Assembly: GCF_003665435.1 (NCBI RefSeq)
Contig: NZ_CP023407.1
Coordinates: forward strand, 4,575,501-4,639,500
Source: Streptomyces fungicidicus
GTDB lineage: Bacteria; Actinomycetota; Actinomycetes; Streptomycetales; Streptomycetaceae
Direction of reading: 5' to 3'
Length of the DNA: 64,000 bases
The position numbers were made by a program, and so were the translations under genes. This document shows, in pieces, positions 40,903-48,669 of this stretch (the stretch's first letter is position 1; every line of letters starts with the position of its first letter). Under the pieces are notes generated by a model. That model was not told the DNA's origin. It saw nothing but the letters and a program-made list of their open reading frames with translations, and searched no databases.

Positions 40903-40933
40903 CAGCCGCGGTTCCGCCAGGGAGCCGCGGCTG
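40903..40933 (+). terminator. stem-loop between adk and map
   Basis: The arm CAGCCGCGGTTCC (40903-40915) pairs with GGAGCCGCGGCTG (40921-40933), including one G-U pair, around a 5-nt loop. It starts 17 nt after the adk stop. It may end part of the secY-adk transcript. Confidence 0.7.
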
Positions 40934-41024
40934 TGGCTTGACGGGGGCGGGTGGCGCGGCCCGGTGCCCCGTATCGTTGGAAGCGTTCGTCACTTCGTCT
41001 GGTCCAGAAAGGCCGTCGTCCCCC

Positions 41025-41861
41025 ATGGTGCAGATCAAGAGCCCCGAGCAGATCGCCAGGATGCGCGAGGCGGGGCTGGTCGTCGCCGCCATCCACGCGG
41101 CCACCCGTGAGGCCGCCGTGCCCGGGGCCACGACGAACGATCTGGACCAGGTCGCCCGCAAGGTGCTCGCCGAGCACAACGCCAAGCCGAACTTCCTGGG
41201 CTACGGCGGCTTCCCCGCGACGATCTGCACCTCGGTGAACGAGGTCGTCGTCCACGGCATCCCCTCCGACGACGTCGTCCTGAAGGACGGGGACGTCATC
41301 TCCATCGACTGCGGCGCGATCATCGACGGCTGGCACGGGGACGCCGCCTTCACCGCGTTCGTCGGGTCCGGTCACTCCCCGGAGCTCATCGAGCTGTCCC
41401 GGGTGACCGAGGAGTCGATGTGGGCCGGCATCGCCGCCATGAAGCAGGGGAACCGGCTGGTCGACATCTCCCGGGCCGTCGAGACGTACATCCGCCGCCA
41501 GCCGAAGCCGGGCGGCGGCAAGTACGGGATCATCGAGGACTACGGCGGCCACGGCATCGGCACCGAGATGCACATGGACCCGCACCTGCTGAACTACGTC
41601 GACCGCAAGCGGGGCAAGGGCCCCAAGCTGGTCCCGGGCTTCTGCCTCGCCATCGAGCCGATGGTCTCGCTGGGCACCCCGAAGACGAAGGTCCTCTCGG
41701 ACGACTGGACGGTCATCACCACCGACGGCACCTGGTCCTCCCACTGGGAGCACTCCGTCGCCCTCACCGAGCAGGGCCCGCTGGTCCTGACGGCCCCCGA
41801 CGGCGGCAAGGCCAAGCTGGCGGAGCTGGGCGTCACGGCCGCTCCGGATCCGCTCGGCTGA
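41025..41861 (+). CDS. map: methionine aminopeptidase, type I
   Basis: This 278-residue metalloprotease removes the initiator Met from nascent proteins. The five metal ligands can be placed: Asp in VISIDCGAIIDGWHGDAAFT (two Asp), His in YGGHGIGTEMHMDP, Glu in LAIEPMVSLGT, and Glu in SHWEHSVALTE. HGIPSDDVVLKDGDV is another family hallmark. The ATG at 41025 has AGAAAGG at 41006-41012; a longer frame upstream covers the adk-map hairpin and is rejected. No N-terminal SH3-binding motif is present. Confidence 0.97.
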   Translation: MVQIKSPEQIARMREAGLVVAAIHAATREAAVPGATTNDLDQVARKVLAEHNAKPNFLGYGGFPATICTSVNEVVVHGIPSDDVVLKDGDVISIDCGAIIDGWHGDAAFTAFVGSGHSPELIELSRVTEESMWAGIAAMKQGNRLVDISRAVETYIRRQPKPGGGKYGIIEDYGGHGIGTEMHMDPHLLNYVDRKRGKGPKLVPGFCLAIEPMVSLGTPKTKVLSDDWTVITTDGTWSSHWEHSVALTEQGPLVLTAPDGGKAKLAELGVTAAPDPLG

Positions 41862-41952
41862 CGACGGGACCGGGTGTGCGCGGGGACGGGCGTCCCGGCG
41901 TGCTCCGGATTCGTCCGGTTAAGGATCTCGGGTGTGGGGCAGAATTCCTCGA

Positions 41953-41982
41953 TTCGTGTTTCCGGGTGCGCTGACGTAGACT
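41953..41982 (+). promoter_or_regulatory. probable infA-alpha operon promoter
   Basis: TTCGTG (41953-41958) and TAGACT (41977-41982) have an 18-bp spacer. They lie 90 nt upstream of infA in the 210-nt map-infA gap, which holds no gene. This would drive infA, rpmJ, rpsM, rpsK, rpoA and rplQ. Confidence 0.55.
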
Positions 41983-42071
41983 GACTCGTCGGCTCTAGTG
42001 CACCCGCATGTCCGCATGTACCCACGGTGCACGCCAGAGTCGATCAAGGTAGTCGATTCGAAGGGCGAAGC

Positions 42072-42293
42072 GTGGCCAAGAAGCAAGGTGCCATCGAGAT
42101 CGAGGGCACTGTCGTCGAGTCTCTTCCGAACGCCATGTTCAGGGTCGAGCTCCAGAACGGCCACCAGGTCCTGGCACACATCAGCGGCAAGATGCGCATG
42201 CACTACATCCGCATCCTCCCTGACGACCGGGTCGTGGTGGAGCTGTCTCCGTACGACCTGACGCGTGGCCGGATCGTCTACCGGTACAAGTAG
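42072..42293 (+). CDS. infA: translation initiation factor IF-1
   Basis: This 73-residue OB-fold protein binds the ribosomal A site during initiation. It begins MAKKQGAIEIEGTVVESLPN and ends MRMHYIRILPDDRVVVELSP, then YDLTRGRIVYRYK. The GTG start at 42072 has GAAGGG at 42060-42065. Position before rpmJ and rpsM is the usual one in actinobacteria. Confidence 0.98.
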   Translation: MAKKQGAIEIEGTVVESLPNAMFRVELQNGHQVLAHISGKMRMHYIRILPDDRVVVELSPYDLTRGRIVYRYK

Positions 42294-42353
42294 ATCTTGC
42301 CCGAGCCCCGGTCCGCCGGAGCGATGGCACTGACCCGGAGAACCTCACATCCC

Positions 42354-42467
42354 ATGAAGGTCAAGCCGAGCGTCAAGAAGATCTGCGACAAGTGCAGGGT
42401 GATCCGCCGTCACGGCCGGGTCATGGTCATCTGCGACAACCCGCGCCACAAGCAGCGCCAGGGCTGA
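42354..42467 (+). CDS. rpmJ: 50S ribosomal protein L36 (zinc type)
   Basis: This 37-residue protein begins MKVKPSVKKICDKCRVIRRH and ends CDNPRHKQRQG. Cys11, Cys14, Cys27 and His32 form the zinc ribbon of the C+ type. A zinc-free paralogue under Zur control may exist elsewhere, as in other streptomycetes. The ATG at 42354 is 60 nt after infA. A 195-nt gap without a gene follows before rpsM. Confidence 0.96.
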   Translation: MKVKPSVKKICDKCRVIRRHGRVMVICDNPRHKQRQG

Positions 42468-42662
42468 CCGCAGCACGATCCACCCTCTGCGACTTTTCCG
42501 CAGAACTTCGCGCGACGCGAGCAGTACATGTTCATACGCAGGTCCCGAGCCGCACCGGCTCGACACCCCCGGCTCGGAGGCCGGGGACCTGGTCCGTACC
42601 TCGTACGGCGGACCGGGGTCCGGTCCTGTGGAAGACCTCCGACAATCAACTGGAGCCATTGA

Positions 42663-43043
42663 ATGGCACGCGTTTCCGGTGTTGACATTCCGCGCGAAAA
42701 GCGCGTGGAGATCGCCCTCACCTATGTGTTCGGCATCGGCCGGACCCTTTCGCAGCAGACGCTGGCCGCCACCGGCATCGACCCGAACACCCGCGTTCGC
42801 GACCTCTCCGAGGAGCAGCTCGTCGCGATCCGCGAGTTCGTGGACAACAACATCAAGACCGAGGGTGACCTCCGTCGCGAGATCCAGGCCGACATCCGCC
42901 GCAAGGTCGAGATCGGTACCTACCAGGGTCTGCGTCACCGTCGCGGTCTGCCCGTCCGCGGTCAGCGCACCAGCACCAACGCGCGTACCCGCAAGGGCCC
43001 GCGTCGCGCCATCGCCGGCAAGAAGAAGCCGGGCAAGAAGTAG
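42663..43043 (+). CDS. rpsM: 30S ribosomal protein S13
   Basis: This 126-residue head protein contacts the P-site tRNA and the B1 bridges. It begins MARVSGVDIPREKRVEIALT, with YVFGIGRTLSQQTL, and has the C-terminal signature LRHRRGLPVRGQRTSTNART. It lies before rpsK in the alpha operon. rpsD, which in E. coli lies between rpsK and rpoA, is absent here, as is usual in Streptomyces. Confidence 0.98.
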   Translation: MARVSGVDIPREKRVEIALTYVFGIGRTLSQQTLAATGIDPNTRVRDLSEEQLVAIREFVDNNIKTEGDLRREIQADIRRKVEIGTYQGLRHRRGLPVRGQRTSTNARTRKGPRRAIAGKKKPGKK

Positions 43044-43109
43044 TCCGCAGCGGACTCGCCGTCCAGCGGTCTTCGCTGTAGGACCGACCACCTCCCGTAG
43101 GAGTTATAG

Positions 43110-43514
43110 ATGCCCCCCAAGGGTCGTCAGGGCGCTGCCAAGAAGGTGCGCCGCAAGGAAAAGAAGAACGTCGCTCACGGCCACGCGCACATCAAGAGCA
43201 CGTTCAACAACACGATCGTGTCCATCACGGACCCGACCGGCAACGTGATCTCCTGGGCCTCCGCCGGCCACGTCGGCTTCAAGGGCTCCCGCAAGTCCAC
43301 GCCGTTCGCCGCGCAGATGGCCGCCGAGTCGGCTGCCCGCCGCGCCCAGGAGCACGGCATGCGCAAGGTCGACGTGTTCGTCAAGGGCCCGGGCTCCGGT
43401 CGTGAGACCGCGATCCGCTCCCTCCAGGCCACGGGCCTCGAGGTCGGCTCCATCCAGGACGTCACCCCGACCCCGCACAACGGCTGCCGTCCGCCGAAGC
43501 GTCGTCGCGTCTGA
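43110..43514 (+). CDS. rpsK: 30S ribosomal protein S11
   Basis: This 134-residue platform protein has the family segments HGHAHIKSTFNNTIVSITDP and SSAGHVGFKGSRKSTPFAAQ-like sequence. The C-terminal VTPTPHNGCRPPKRRRV tail approaches mRNA in the exit channel. The ribosome site GTAGGAG is at 43097-43103. A hairpin lies between it and rpoA. Confidence 0.98.
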   Translation: MPPKGRQGAAKKVRRKEKKNVAHGHAHIKSTFNNTIVSITDPTGNVISWASAGHVGFKGSRKSTPFAAQMAAESAARRAQEHGMRKVDVFVKGPGSGRETAIRSLQATGLEVGSIQDVTPTPHNGCRPPKRRRV

Positions 43515-43534
43515 TCTCGCTTCACCAGGGCTTT

Positions 43535-43570
43535 ACGGGCGGTACGGCTCCTTCGGGTCGTATCGCCCGT
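43535..43570 (+). terminator. stem-loop between rpsK and rpoA
   Basis: ACGGGCGGTACG (43535-43546) pairs with CGTATCGCCCGT (43559-43570) over 12 bp, with one G-U pair. It lies inside the operon, so it is more likely a processing or attenuation element that adjusts rpoA relative to ribosomal protein mRNA than a full terminator. Confidence 0.55.
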
Positions 43571-43631
43571 ACCCTTGCAGTACCAAGTCGGGCGTCAAAT
43601 AGCGGGCGCCCCTGACTGAAGGATCACCAAC

Positions 43632-44654
43632 ATGCTGATCGCTCAGCGTCCCTCGTTGACCGAAGAGGTCGTCGACGAATTCCGCTCCCGGTTCGTGATC
43701 GAGCCGCTGGAGCCGGGCTTCGGCTACACCCTCGGCAACTCGCTCCGCCGTACCCTCCTGTCGTCGATCCCCGGTGCCGCTGTCACCAGCATCCGGATCG
43801 ACGGCGTCCTGCACGAGTTCACCACCGTGCCGGGCGTCAAGGAGGACGTCACCGACCTGATCCTCAACATCAAGCAGCTGGTCGTCTCCTCGGAGCACGA
43901 CGAGCCGGTCGTGATGTACCTGCGCAAGCAGGGCCCGGGTCTGGTCACCGCCGCCGACATCGCGCCCCCGGCCGGTGTCGAGGTGCACAACCCCGACCTC
44001 GTCCTCGCCACGCTCAACGGCAAGGGCAAGCTGGAGATGGAGCTGACCGTCGAGCGCGGTCGCGGCTACGTCTCCGCCGTGCAGAACAAGCAGGTGGGCC
44101 AGGAGATCGGGCGCATCCCGGTCGACTCGATCTACTCGCCGGTTCTCAAGGTCACCTACAAGGTCGAGGCGACCCGTGTCGAGCAGCGCACCGACTTCGA
44201 CAAGCTGATCGTCGACGTCGAGACCAAGCAGGCGATGCGTCCCCGTGACGCCATGGCCTCCGCCGGCAAGACCCTGGTCGAGCTGTTCGGTCTCGCCCGC
44301 GAGCTGAACATCGACGCCGAGGGCATCGACATGGGCCCGTCCCCCACGGACGCCGCCCTCGCCGCCGACCTGGCGCTGCCGATCGAGGAGCTCGAGCTCA
44401 CCGTTCGGTCGTACAACTGCCTCAAGCGTGAGGGCATCCACTCCGTGGGTGAGCTCGTCGCCCGCTCCGAGGCCGACCTGCTCGACATCCGCAACTTCGG
44501 TGCGAAGTCGATCGACGAGGTCAAGGCGAAGCTGGCCGGCATGGGCCTGGCCCTCAAGGACAGCCCGCCCGGATTCGACCCGACCGCCGCGGCGGACGCC
44601 TTCGGGGCGGACGACGACGCGGATGCGGGCTTCGTGGAGACCGAGCAGTACTAG
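43632..44654 (+). CDS. rpoA: DNA-directed RNA polymerase subunit alpha
   Basis: This 340-residue subunit nucleates RNA polymerase assembly. The N-terminal domain (about 1-230) has SRFVIEPLEPGFGYTLGNSL and RRTLLSSIPGAAVTSIRIDG. The flexible linker follows. The C-terminal domain (about 255-320) has the helix-hairpin-helix that binds UP elements and activators, with YNCLKREGIHSVGELVARSE and LLDIRNFGAKSIDEVKAKLA. An acidic tail (FGADDDADAGFVETEQY) ends the protein. It lies in the alpha operon before rplQ. Confidence 0.98.
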   Translation: MLIAQRPSLTEEVVDEFRSRFVIEPLEPGFGYTLGNSLRRTLLSSIPGAAVTSIRIDGVLHEFTTVPGVKEDVTDLILNIKQLVVSSEHDEPVVMYLRKQGPGLVTAADIAPPAGVEVHNPDLVLATLNGKGKLEMELTVERGRGYVSAVQNKQVGQEIGRIPVDSIYSPVLKVTYKVEATRVEQRTDFDKLIVDVETKQAMRPRDAMASAGKTLVELFGLARELNIDAEGIDMGPSPTDAALAADLALPIEELELTVRSYNCLKREGIHSVGELVARSEADLLDIRNFGAKSIDEVKAKLAGMGLALKDSPPGFDPTAAADAFGADDDADAGFVETEQY

Positions 44655-44690
44655 GCGCTCCGCGGGGAGGCCGTACTGCCCGTGCGGGCC

Positions 44691-44747
44691 AGCTGTGGCT
44701 GGTCGCGCAGTTCCCCGCGCCCCTTCCAGGCCCCTTCGGGGGCCTGG
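44691..44747 (+). repeat. Streptomyces dispersed repeat (copy A) with UUCG hairpin
   Basis: The sequence GGCTGGTCGCGCAGTTCCCC (44697-44716) followed by GCGCCCCTT is a short motif I recall as very common between Streptomyces genes. It is joined to a perfect hairpin CCAGGCCCC (44726-44734), TTCG loop, GGGGCCTGG (44739-44747). It lies in the rpoA-rplQ gap. A degenerate second copy is at 45364-45404. Confidence 0.55.
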
Positions 44748-44826
44748 ATCTCCGACAGACGACCGTCTGCTCGGATACTGACCCCGGTACCTGATACGGC
44801 CGGGGCAGACACACAGGAGAGACATC

Positions 44827-45327
44827 ATGCCGAGGCCCACCAAGGGTGCCCGTATGGGCGGCAGTGCCGCGCACGAGAAGCTGCTTCTCGCGAACCTCGC
44901 GAAGGCGCTGTTCGAGCACGGCCGCATCACCACCACCGAGGCGAAGGCGCGCAAGCTGCGTCCGTACGCCGAGCGTCTGGTCACCAAGGCGAAGAAGGGC
45001 GACCTTCACAACCGCCGTCAGGTTCTCCAGGTCATCACGGACAAGAGCATCGTCCACACGCTCTTCACCGAGATCGGCCCGCGCTACGAGAACCGTCCCG
45101 GTGGCTACACCCGTATCACCAAGATCGGTAACCGCCGTGGCGACAACGCGCCCATGGCCGTCATCGAGCTGGTCGAGGCGCTGACGGTGCAGCAGCAGGC
45201 CACCGGCGAGGCCGAGGCCGCCACCAAGCGTGCGGTCAAGGAAGACGCCCTCAAGAAGGACGAGGCCGCCGAGGCCAAGTCCGACGAGGCCGCCGAGGCC
45301 CCGGCCGAGGAGTCGAAGGACGCGTAA
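44827..45327 (+). CDS. rplQ: 50S ribosomal protein L17
   Basis: The product has 166 residues. The core, about 120 residues, begins MPRPTKGARMGGSAAHEKLL and has FEHGRITTTEAKARKLRPYA and ENRPGGYTRITKIGNRRGDN. A C-terminal tail of about 45 residues rich in Lys, Glu, Asp and Ala (EAATKRAVKEDALKKDEAAE) is typical of streptomycetes and probably disordered. It is the last gene of the alpha operon, flanked by two copies of a dispersed repeat. Confidence 0.98.
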   Translation: MPRPTKGARMGGSAAHEKLLLANLAKALFEHGRITTTEAKARKLRPYAERLVTKAKKGDLHNRRQVLQVITDKSIVHTLFTEIGPRYENRPGGYTRITKIGNRRGDNAPMAVIELVEALTVQQQATGEAEAATKRAVKEDALKKDEAAEAKSDEAAEAPAEESKDA

Positions 45328-45363
45328 GCGTACTGCCGGGGGCCCGTGCGTGTGCGGCTGCGG

Positions 45364-45404
45364 CGCTGTCGTGGCTGGTCGCGCGGTTCCTCGCGCCCCT
45401 TCAG
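45364..45404 (+). repeat. Streptomyces dispersed repeat (copy B)
   Basis: GTGGCTGGTCGCGCGGTTCC (45371-45390) followed by TCGCGCCCCTT resembles copy A (44691-44725) with a few changes. It lies directly between rplQ and the operon terminator. Confidence 0.5.
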
Positions 45405-45410
45405 GGCGTT

Positions 45411-45446
45411 GCGGGCCCGTCCCTTTCCAGGGGCGGGCCCGCTTTC
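45411..45446 (+). terminator. alpha operon terminator
   Basis: GCGGGCCCGTCCC (45411-45423) pairs with GGGGCGGGCCCGC (45430-45442) over 13 bp with one G-U pair, and TTTC follows. It ends the long ribosomal supercluster just before truA. Confidence 0.85.
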
Positions 45447-45468
45447 GTGTGTCTGAGAGGATCTGATC

Positions 45469-46326
45469 GTGAGCGACGAAGTGCAGCCCGGGTTCGTGCG
45501 GGTGCGGCTGGACCTTTCCTACGACGGAGCCGAGTTCTCCGGCTGGGCCAGGCAGGCCGGGGGACGGCGGACCGTCCAGGGGGAGATCGAGGACGCGCTG
45601 CGGACCGTGACGCGGTCCGGCGGGACGGTGTACGAGCTGACCGTGGCCGGCCGTACCGACGCGGGCGTGCACGCGCGGGGGCAGGTCGCCCATGTGGATC
45701 TGCCGCGGAAGGTGTGGGCCGAGCACCACACGAAGCTGCTCAAGCGGCTCGCCGGACGGCTGCCCAGGGACGTGCGGGTGTGGGCGCTCCGGGAGGCGCC
45801 CGCCGGATTCAACGCCCGCTTCTCCGCGGTCTGGCGGCGCTACGCCTACCGGGTCACCGACAACCCGGGCGGCGTCGACCCGCTGCTGCGCGGCCATGTG
45901 CTGTGGCACGACTGGCCCCTCGACGTCGACGCGATGAACGAGGCGGCCCGCGGGCTGCTGGGGGAGCACGACTTCGCCGCGTACTGCAAGAGGCGCGAGG
46001 GCGCGACGACCATCCGTACCCTCCAGGAGCTGAGCCTGGTGCGCGGTGAGGACGGGATCGTCACGGCGACCGTCCGGGCCGACGCGTTCTGCCACAACAT
46101 GGTGCGCTCGCTGATCGGCGCGCTGCTGTTCGTCGGCGACGGCCACCGCCCGCCGCACTGGCCCGCCGAGGTGCTGGCCGCGGGCGTACGGGACTCGGCG
46201 GTGCACGTGGTGCGTCCGCACGGGCTGACCCTGGAGGAGGTCGGCTACCCGGCGGACGAGCTGCTGGCCGCCCGCAGCAGGGAGGCCCGCAACAAGCGGA
46301 CCCTGCCGGCGGCCCGCTGCTGCTGA
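45469..46326 (+). CDS. truA: tRNA pseudouridine(38-40) synthase
   Basis: This 285-residue enzyme isomerises uridines 38-40 in the anticodon arm. The catalytic Asp64 is in VAGRTDAGVHARGQ. RFSAVWRRYAYRV and FAAYCKRREGATTIRTLQEL follow, and the C-terminal FCHNMVRSLIGALLFVG motif is conserved. The GTG start has GAGAGGAT at 45455-45462. It follows rplQ as in many actinobacteria and marks the end of the conserved block before the polymer locus. Confidence 0.95.
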   Translation: MSDEVQPGFVRVRLDLSYDGAEFSGWARQAGGRRTVQGEIEDALRTVTRSGGTVYELTVAGRTDAGVHARGQVAHVDLPRKVWAEHHTKLLKRLAGRLPRDVRVWALREAPAGFNARFSAVWRRYAYRVTDNPGGVDPLLRGHVLWHDWPLDVDAMNEAARGLLGEHDFAAYCKRREGATTIRTLQELSLVRGEDGIVTATVRADAFCHNMVRSLIGALLFVGDGHRPPHWPAEVLAAGVRDSAVHVVRPHGLTLEEVGYPADELLAARSREARNKRTLPAARCC

Positions 46327-46342
46327 ACCGGGACCCGGCCGC

Positions 46343-47254
46343 TCACTCCCGCGCCCAGTCGGCGAGCAGTCCGGCGACCGCGCCCGCTGCCTCGTCGGCG
46401 TCGCGGCCGTCGCCCCGGGCGTCCGGGGCGAGCTCCAGGTGGACGAAGGTGGCGTGCTGCCGCTTGGCCGTCCGGCCCTGGACGTTGGTGGTGCCCTCCA
46501 GCGGGCAGCGCGCCGACCAGCCCCGGCAGACCCGCAGCCCGTCCGACTCCATGCGGTCGGCGAGGGCGGAGACCTCCCCGGGCGCGCTCTGGGCGGCGCC
46601 GGTGGACAGGACCGCGTCGTAGTCGTCCGTGGTCGATTCGGCGAAGCCGTGCAGCTGGACGCCGGGCACACCGCGCTTCTGCAGCTCCACGACGATGCTG
46701 TGGAAGGCGCTGTCCTCGCGGTGCGCCACGTCGGCGGAGTCGTCCCGCCCGGCCCGCCGGTGCGCGCCGGCCAGGACCAGGGCCCCGCCGGGGGTGCCCT
46801 CCAGCAGACGCACGCCGAGCCGTTCGGTGTTCTGGTCGGACACGGGGTGCGGCACCTGCGCGTTCCAGCGGAGGCGGGAGTCGGCGTTCACGTACAGCCG
46901 GCCCCATCGCGCGCTCTCGCCCGGCCCGGTGGCCGCGATCTCGTCGTAGCGGCGGCCGGACTCGGTGTCGGTGAGCCGGGTGACACCGAGTCCCAGCGGG
47001 CCGAGCTGCCGTTCGGCCTGGCGGGCGTCACCCTCGAGCAGCAGCCCGACCCCCCGGGCCAGTCGGGCACGCTGCTTCTCGTCGGGAGGCGCGTAGGGGC
47101 CGTCGGGGCTGAACTCCTCCGTATACGACAGGACGCGGCTGCGCAGGTCCACCAGTTCCCGCGCCGACGGCTCGGTGTCCTGCGCCGTGGGCTCGGGCGT
47201 CTTCTGGCAGCCGATCAGGGTCATGAGCAAACCGATCAGGCCAAGAACGTACAT
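46343..47254 (-). CDS. putative lipoprotein with poly-gamma-glutamate hydrolase-like motif order
   Basis: The product has about 303 residues. The ATG at 47254 gives a short signal peptide ending in the lipobox LIGC (Cys16). An ATG at 47326 has a GGAGAG site, but the codons between 47255 and 47320 (ATT, TTT, ACA, AGA) are rare for this genome, so that part is probably not coding. The region GALVLAGAHRRAG, VAHREDSAFHSIVVELQKRG, VQLHGF, LSTGAA, LEGTTNVQG and FVHLEL has the His/Glu and HG order I recall from phage PGA hydrolase PghP and related hypothetical proteins. This is a weak, by-eye similarity. It is divergent from the CapA-like gene, which supports a role in polymer turnover. It is convergent with truA. 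Confidence 0.55.
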   Translation of the reverse strand: MYVLGLIGLLMTLIGCQKTPEPTAQDTEPSARELVDLRSRVLSYTEEFSPDGPYAPPDEKQRARLARGVGLLLEGDARQAERQLGPLGLGVTRLTDTESGRRYDEIAATGPGESARWGRLYVNADSRLRWNAQVPHPVSDQNTERLGVRLLEGTPGGALVLAGAHRRAGRDDSADVAHREDSAFHSIVVELQKRGVPGVQLHGFAESTTDDYDAVLSTGAAQSAPGEVSALADRMESDGLRVCRGWSARCPLEGTTNVQGRTAKRQHATFVHLELAPDARGDGRDADEAAGAVAGLLADWARE

Positions 47255-47313
47255 AAAGTGTGACTGTCTTGTAATGGTAAAGCCAATGTTGCCTGTGAGG
47301 CGCATGTGAACAT
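47255..47313. promoter_or_regulatory. AT-rich divergent promoter region of the polymer locus
   Basis: This 59-bp stretch is clearly richer in A and T than its surroundings. It lies between the divergent lipoprotein and CapA-like genes and must contain both promoters. TGTAAT (47270-47275) resembles a -10 on the + strand, but no good -35 precedes it. Confidence 0.45.
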
Positions 47314-48522
47314 GTGTCGGTGACATTCCGTAAGTCTCTCCGCATGGGTCGTGCCGTAACGATCCTGGTGGCCTCCGTATCCCTGACCGCCGCCTGCGGC
47401 ACCGGGAGGGTGGAGCCGCAGGCGAAGCCGGGTGGGCGCTCGTTCACCGTGGCCGCCGCGGGTGACATCCTCATCCATCCCGAACTGGTCGAGCAGGCGG
47501 CCAAGGACGCCGAGGAGACCGGCGAGGGCGAGGCGGGACTGGACTTCCGGCCGCTGCTCGCCGGGGTGAAGCCGGTCATCAGCAAGGCCGACCTGGCCAT
47601 CTGTCATATGGAGACCCCGGTGGGCAAGCCCGAGGGTCCCTTCGAGGGGTACCCGGAGTTCCTGGTCCCGCCGCAGATCCTGACGGCGATCAAGGATGTC
47701 GGGTACGACACCTGCTCCACGGCCTCCAACCACACCTACGACCACGGCATGACCGGCGTACGGAACACGTTGGACGCCATGGACGAGCTGGGCCTCGGGC
47801 ACACCGGATCGGCGCGGACGCCCGAAGAGGCGAAGAAGATCAACATCCGTGACGTCAACGGCGTCAAGGTCGCGCATCTGTCGTACTCGTGGGAGTCCTT
47901 CGTCCACCCCACGCCCGAGGGCAAGCGCTGGATCCTCAACAAGACCAGTTCGGAAGGAATCCGGAAGGCCGAGGCGCGCGCCCGGGAGAAGGGCGCCGAG
48001 GTCGTCATCCTGTCCGTCCACTGGGGCGCCGAGTACTACAACGAGCCGAGCACGTCGCAGCTGCAGTTGGCACAGTGGATCAGTGACGAGACGGGCATCG
48101 ACCTCGTGATCGGTCACCACTCCCATGTCGTGCAGCCGATCCAGAAGGTCAACGGGACATGGGTCGCGTACAGCCTCGGTAACCAGGTGGCCCGGCACTC
48201 CTCCCCCAGCGGGATCACCGAGGAGGGGGCCATCGGCTGGTTCGAGTTCCGGGAGACCGCGGACGGCTGGGACGTCAGCGCCCGCTACCGCACCACGCTG
48301 GTGGAGGTTCCGCCGGAGGTCCAGCCCGGGGAGAAGCTGCCGGACGGGACGGTCGTGGACCACCGGGTGAGCGATGTGCGGAGCGTGCTGGACGAGCCCG
48401 GCGACCTCTCCGAGGAACGGCTCTCCCGCTATCGGCTCGCGGAGGAACGCACCAGCGGGTTCCTTTACAACCGCGGCGCTCCGGGAGGCGACGGCCTGAA
48501 GTCGCTGCCCGTGGGGGAGTGA
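47314..48522 (+). CDS. CapA/PgsA-family poly-gamma-glutamate polymer protein
   Basis: This 402-residue lipoprotein-like protein has a basic N-terminus (TFRKSLRMGRAVT) and a lipobox LTAAC with Cys28. The PGA_cap metallophosphatase-like domain has AAGDILIHPELVE (Asp51, His55), ASNHTYDHG, ILSVHWGAEY, IGHHSHVVQP and YSLGNQV in the right order. In Bacillus, CapA/PgsA is the membrane-associated subunit required for PGA transport or synthesis. The GTG at 47314 is used; an ATG at 47344 would still leave a signal peptide. It is followed 147 nt later by the sensor-like gene. The symbol is left empty because other CapA-family proteins have different roles. Confidence 0.85.
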   Translation: MSVTFRKSLRMGRAVTILVASVSLTAACGTGRVEPQAKPGGRSFTVAAAGDILIHPELVEQAAKDAEETGEGEAGLDFRPLLAGVKPVISKADLAICHMETPVGKPEGPFEGYPEFLVPPQILTAIKDVGYDTCSTASNHTYDHGMTGVRNTLDAMDELGLGHTGSARTPEEAKKINIRDVNGVKVAHLSYSWESFVHPTPEGKRWILNKTSSEGIRKAEARAREKGAEVVILSVHWGAEYYNEPSTSQLQLAQWISDETGIDLVIGHHSHVVQPIQKVNGTWVAYSLGNQVARHSSPSGITEEGAIGWFEFRETADGWDVSARYRTTLVEVPPEVQPGEKLPDGTVVDHRVSDVRSVLDEPGDLSEERLSRYRLAEERTSGFLYNRGAPGGDGLKSLPVGE

Positions 48523-48669
48523 CGAGCAACACAGTTGGCTCCCTGCGCTCACAGCACAACTTTGTCAGCGCTTATCAGTCTTTTGGATGACAGTGACGCG
48601 CGACCGCGTGAGCGGTGCGTCGCGTGAACGCCGGATACCCCGCAGCGACCAAGGAAGAAGACCGGTGAC

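Noticed and set aside
40938..40977. Promoter for map made of TTGACG and TATCGT
   Set aside because: The spacer is 28 bp, too long for a sigma-70-type promoter.
47255..47326. Longer start of the divergent lipoprotein at 47326, which has a GGAGAG site
   Set aside because: The added codons (ATT, TTT, ACA, AGA) are rare in this genome, and the start would overlap the CapA-like gene. It is kept only as an alternative.
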